Below, one piece after another: positions 63,601-64,000 of a stretch of DNA of 64,000 bases. Made by a program: the position numbers and the translations under genes. The notes under the pieces were generated by a model. The model was not told the DNA's origin and did not search any database. It was given only the letters and a program-made list of their open reading frames with translations. The DNA lies in contig OZ024894.1 of the NCBI GenBank assembly GCA_964017195.1, forward strand, positions 32,018,388 through 32,082,387. Direction: 5' to 3'. The stretch's first letter is position 1. Each line of letters begins with the position of its first letter. This DNA comes from Siderastrea radians (Eukaryota > Cnidaria > Anthozoa > Scleractinia > Rhizangiidae).

Positions 63601-64000
63601 ATTGGAGCGCCTTTATGAGCGGTAATCTGGCGAGATTCAGGCCCGATTCACGGTAGGAAAAATCCCGCTGGCGAGCGAGACGACAACAGCGGTTTTAATG
63701 GTTCGAGTAGCTCTATATCTCTATATATAACTAGTACAACGAACAACAATTTCAAAATACATGTGTTAGGTTTATTGTGTAACCTTTGTACACGATAAAT
63801 TGCATTATCCGATTTAGCAGCAGCTAAAAACTTCAATCAATAAATTCTCGAAAACACTCATAAAAAATGTTTAAAATCAGTACAACTGAAGACAAATACA
63901 TGAACTACAAGTCCTTTAAGTAGCTTTAAAAACAGTTGTCTGGATTTCCTACAAATTAAAGAAAAGTAAAAATTTGCTAGGATGTTACCGTGTTGCTATG
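51537..64000 (+). CDS. HERC2: HERC2 E3 ubiquitin-protein ligase, 5' six exons, 3'-partial
   Basis: HERC2 is a giant HECT-type E3 ligase with three RCC1 propellers, acting in DNA-damage signalling and centrosome control in vertebrates. Exons: 51537-51617, 52491-53296, 55526-55811, 56923-57093, 59111-59311, 61365-61519. Together they give 566 codons plus two bases, and the frame stays open. The N-terminus RLDTKWLKTDIQ, then LSAMRLQQRLAVLGRYF, RAALSFAFAFLRRAWRSGED, VWLEVVERATKF and the RCC1 motif VYSWGSGDGGKLGHGD match the family closely. The full protein is about 4,800 residues, so most of the gene is outside the window. It runs in the same direction as the SVEP1-like gene, 2.3 kb after its stop. 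Confidence 0.93.
51618..52490 (+). other. HERC2 intron 1 with 54-bp inverted repeat
   Basis: The only notable structure is the inverted pair 52211-52264 and 52296-52349 (annotated separately). Confidence 0.7.
52211..52349. repeat. Inverted repeat, 54-bp arms
   Basis: The left arm, ATATATGTTGTAGTTCAATT, is mirrored at the right as AATTGAACTACAACATATAT. The arms continue through inverted CTTGGTTCAATTTTTATTTT, with few mismatches, around a 31-bp AT-rich centre. Confidence 0.85.
52491..53296 (+). CDS. HERC2: HERC2 exon 2, with Cys-rich insert
   Basis: Phase 0-2 exon of 806 bases. It starts TAFSLDGLKRLWNELVKDGE. An 8-cysteine stretch, YCGRHILKCACCDGHC plus GPDNGCNCESC, follows at codons 52629-52706. 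Then come the acidic linker, LWTWGDQPTPEQL, a basic low-complexity stretch, and the strongly conserved helix ALSFAFAFLRRAWRSGEDAD. The Cys insert has zinc-binding spacing; in the human protein as I recall it, this linker is acidic and Cys-free. Confidence 0.92.
53324..53742. mobile_element. Foldback MITE, ~420 bp
   Basis: The ends TACCGTCGTTTTCATCTAAG and CTTAGATGAAAATGACGGTA are inverted, continuing with inverted CGTGGACAC. Inner inverted ACATGTTTGR motifs follow. The outer TA may be the target site. Confidence 0.78.
53902..54030. repeat. CTCGAAACTCGAAGTT tandem repeat
   Basis: About five imperfect units of 20-24 bp built from ACTCGAAGYTCTYGACT. Confidence 0.8.
55526..55811 (+). CDS. HERC2: HERC2 exon 3
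   Basis: Phase 2-0 exon. DQHVALGILLELGMQRGSLQ, VILLLLELWDSGQDND and APLVPLLRRFEEI match the HERC2 N-terminal helical region. Confidence 0.92.
55812..56922 (+). other. HERC2 intron 3, nothing recognised
   Basis: 1.1 kb non-coding. Several TACATGTA octamers (55930, 56133, 56226, 56817, 56880) are the only notable pattern. Confidence 0.5.
56923..57093 (+). CDS. HERC2: HERC2 exon 4
   Basis: Phase 0-0 exon of 57 codons: SPTESFLRYLALPEDESEFV, VVLVSHLDRLAAPYLP, as in HERC2 just before the first RCC1 propeller. Confidence 0.92.
57094..59110 (+). other. HERC2 intron 4
   Basis: 2.0 kb non-coding. Short direct repeats CTCCTRAAAATYGTAAGGA at 57545-57615 and a small hairpin, GCCATATTGGTGT / ACACCAATGTGGC, at 57418-57455; otherwise nothing. 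Confidence 0.5.
59111..59311 (+). CDS. HERC2: HERC2 exon 5 (RCC1 propeller start)
   Basis: Phase 0-0 exon of 67 codons: LVQEVYGWGWLSWGNAGHTL, IAQICCAEKCFLALTKTGKV, typical first-blade RCC1-like repeat of HERC2. Confidence 0.92.
59312..61364 (+). other. HERC2 intron 5 with hammerhead-like repeat copy 2
   Basis: It contains the repeat at 60505-60603 followed by AGAGACATCATC-type short tandem units to about 60650. No exon seen. Confidence 0.6.
60505..60603 (-). mobile_element. Dispersed repeat with hammerhead-like core, copy 2
   Basis: Collinear with 21735-21825 (GTCCKGSTGAGTGTAGTCCT then GTCGAAAYGTCAGTCAA on the minus strand). The core CTGATGA has become CTGATAA and GAAAC has become GAAAT, so this copy is worn. 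Confidence 0.5.
61365..61519 (+). CDS. HERC2: HERC2 exon 6 (RCC1 repeat)
   Basis: Phase 0-2 exon. LIESLARRCEIIKIATSPEC, FMALSREGEVYSWGSGDGGK, LGHGDN carries the canonical RCC1 blade motif. The donor is GTAAGG. The next HERC2 exon is not inside the window. Confidence 0.92.
63105..63295 (+). repeat. Direct repeat, copy 1 (~190 bp)
   Basis: Matches 63815-64000 in the same orientation, for example CAACTGAAGACAA, ACTACAAGTCCT and GTCTGGATTTCCTACAAATT. Spacing is 710 bp. Confidence 0.85.
63815..64000 (+). repeat. Direct repeat, copy 2 (cut by window end)
   Basis: Second copy of the 63105 unit; the right limit is outside the window. The pair could be terminal repeats of an element or a tandem duplication. 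Confidence 0.85.

Larger units (their letters stand above)
61520..64000 (+). other. HERC2 intron 6 (runs out of the window)
   Basis: Two diverged copies of one repeat family (61575-61985 and 63430-63670, sharing CCCGTACRAAAATTTAYRGC and GAGAATGGAACGRGAC) and the direct repeat pair below. No HERC2 exon found. Confidence 0.6.

Noticed and set aside
1..64000. CRISPR arrays, operons, rRNA genes
   Set aside because: None seen; tandem repeats here lack spacer structure and all genes are spliced.

Overview
The window is nuclear DNA from an animal. Spliced genes have short exons with GT..AG introns. The intergenic and intronic DNA is AT-rich and full of foldback elements, microsatellites, Penelope-like and LINE relics and tRNA-derived repeats. 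The mix of repeats and the protein sequences suggest an anthozoan cnidarian, most likely a stony coral; that placement is inference, because no species-specific marker can be read directly.

Two protein genes lie head-to-tail on the + strand. The first (587-49208, 5' end outside the window) is an SVEP1/polydom-like secreted mosaic protein. I could chain 34 exons into one open frame of about 2,178 residues, with no stop at any junction. Module order is EGF-like, ephrin-receptor-like, 3 sushi, 2 HYR, sushi-like, a two-exon SEA-like region with a tetra-arginine site, 3 ephrin-receptor-like repeats, 6 EGF, pentraxin, WxxW domain, EGF, sushi, 3 calcium-binding EGF, 6 sushi and 2 CUB. The block from the three sushi domains through the pentraxin follows the vertebrate SVEP1 order. 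The WxxW and CUB modules do not. Twenty-six of the 34 exons are symmetrical phase 1-1 modules, the hallmark of exon shuffling.

The second gene (51537 to beyond 64000) is the 5' end of HERC2, a giant HECT E3 ubiquitin ligase. Six exons give the N-terminal 566 codons, from the start ATG to the first RCC1 repeats. The N-terminal exon carries an 8-cysteine insert.

Layout: 1-10 kb, sushi and HYR exons; 10-16 kb, the SEA-like exons with DNA-transposon MITEs, tetranucleotide arrays and a 42-bp minisatellite; 16-23 kb, ephrin-like, EGF and pentraxin exons; 23-31 kb, WxxW, EGF and sushi exons with a second piggyBac-like MITE and a 0.9-kb CTCTA array; 31-41 kb, sushi exons with Penelope, LINE, SINE and MITE insertions; 41-49 kb, an intron of 7.6 kb that splits the last CUB domain and looks like one nested TTAA-flanked DNA transposon of about 6.9 kb; 49-51.5 kb, intergenic; 51.5-64 kb, HERC2 with foldbacks and repeat-family pairs. 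There is no sign of CRISPR, operons or prokaryotic genes.
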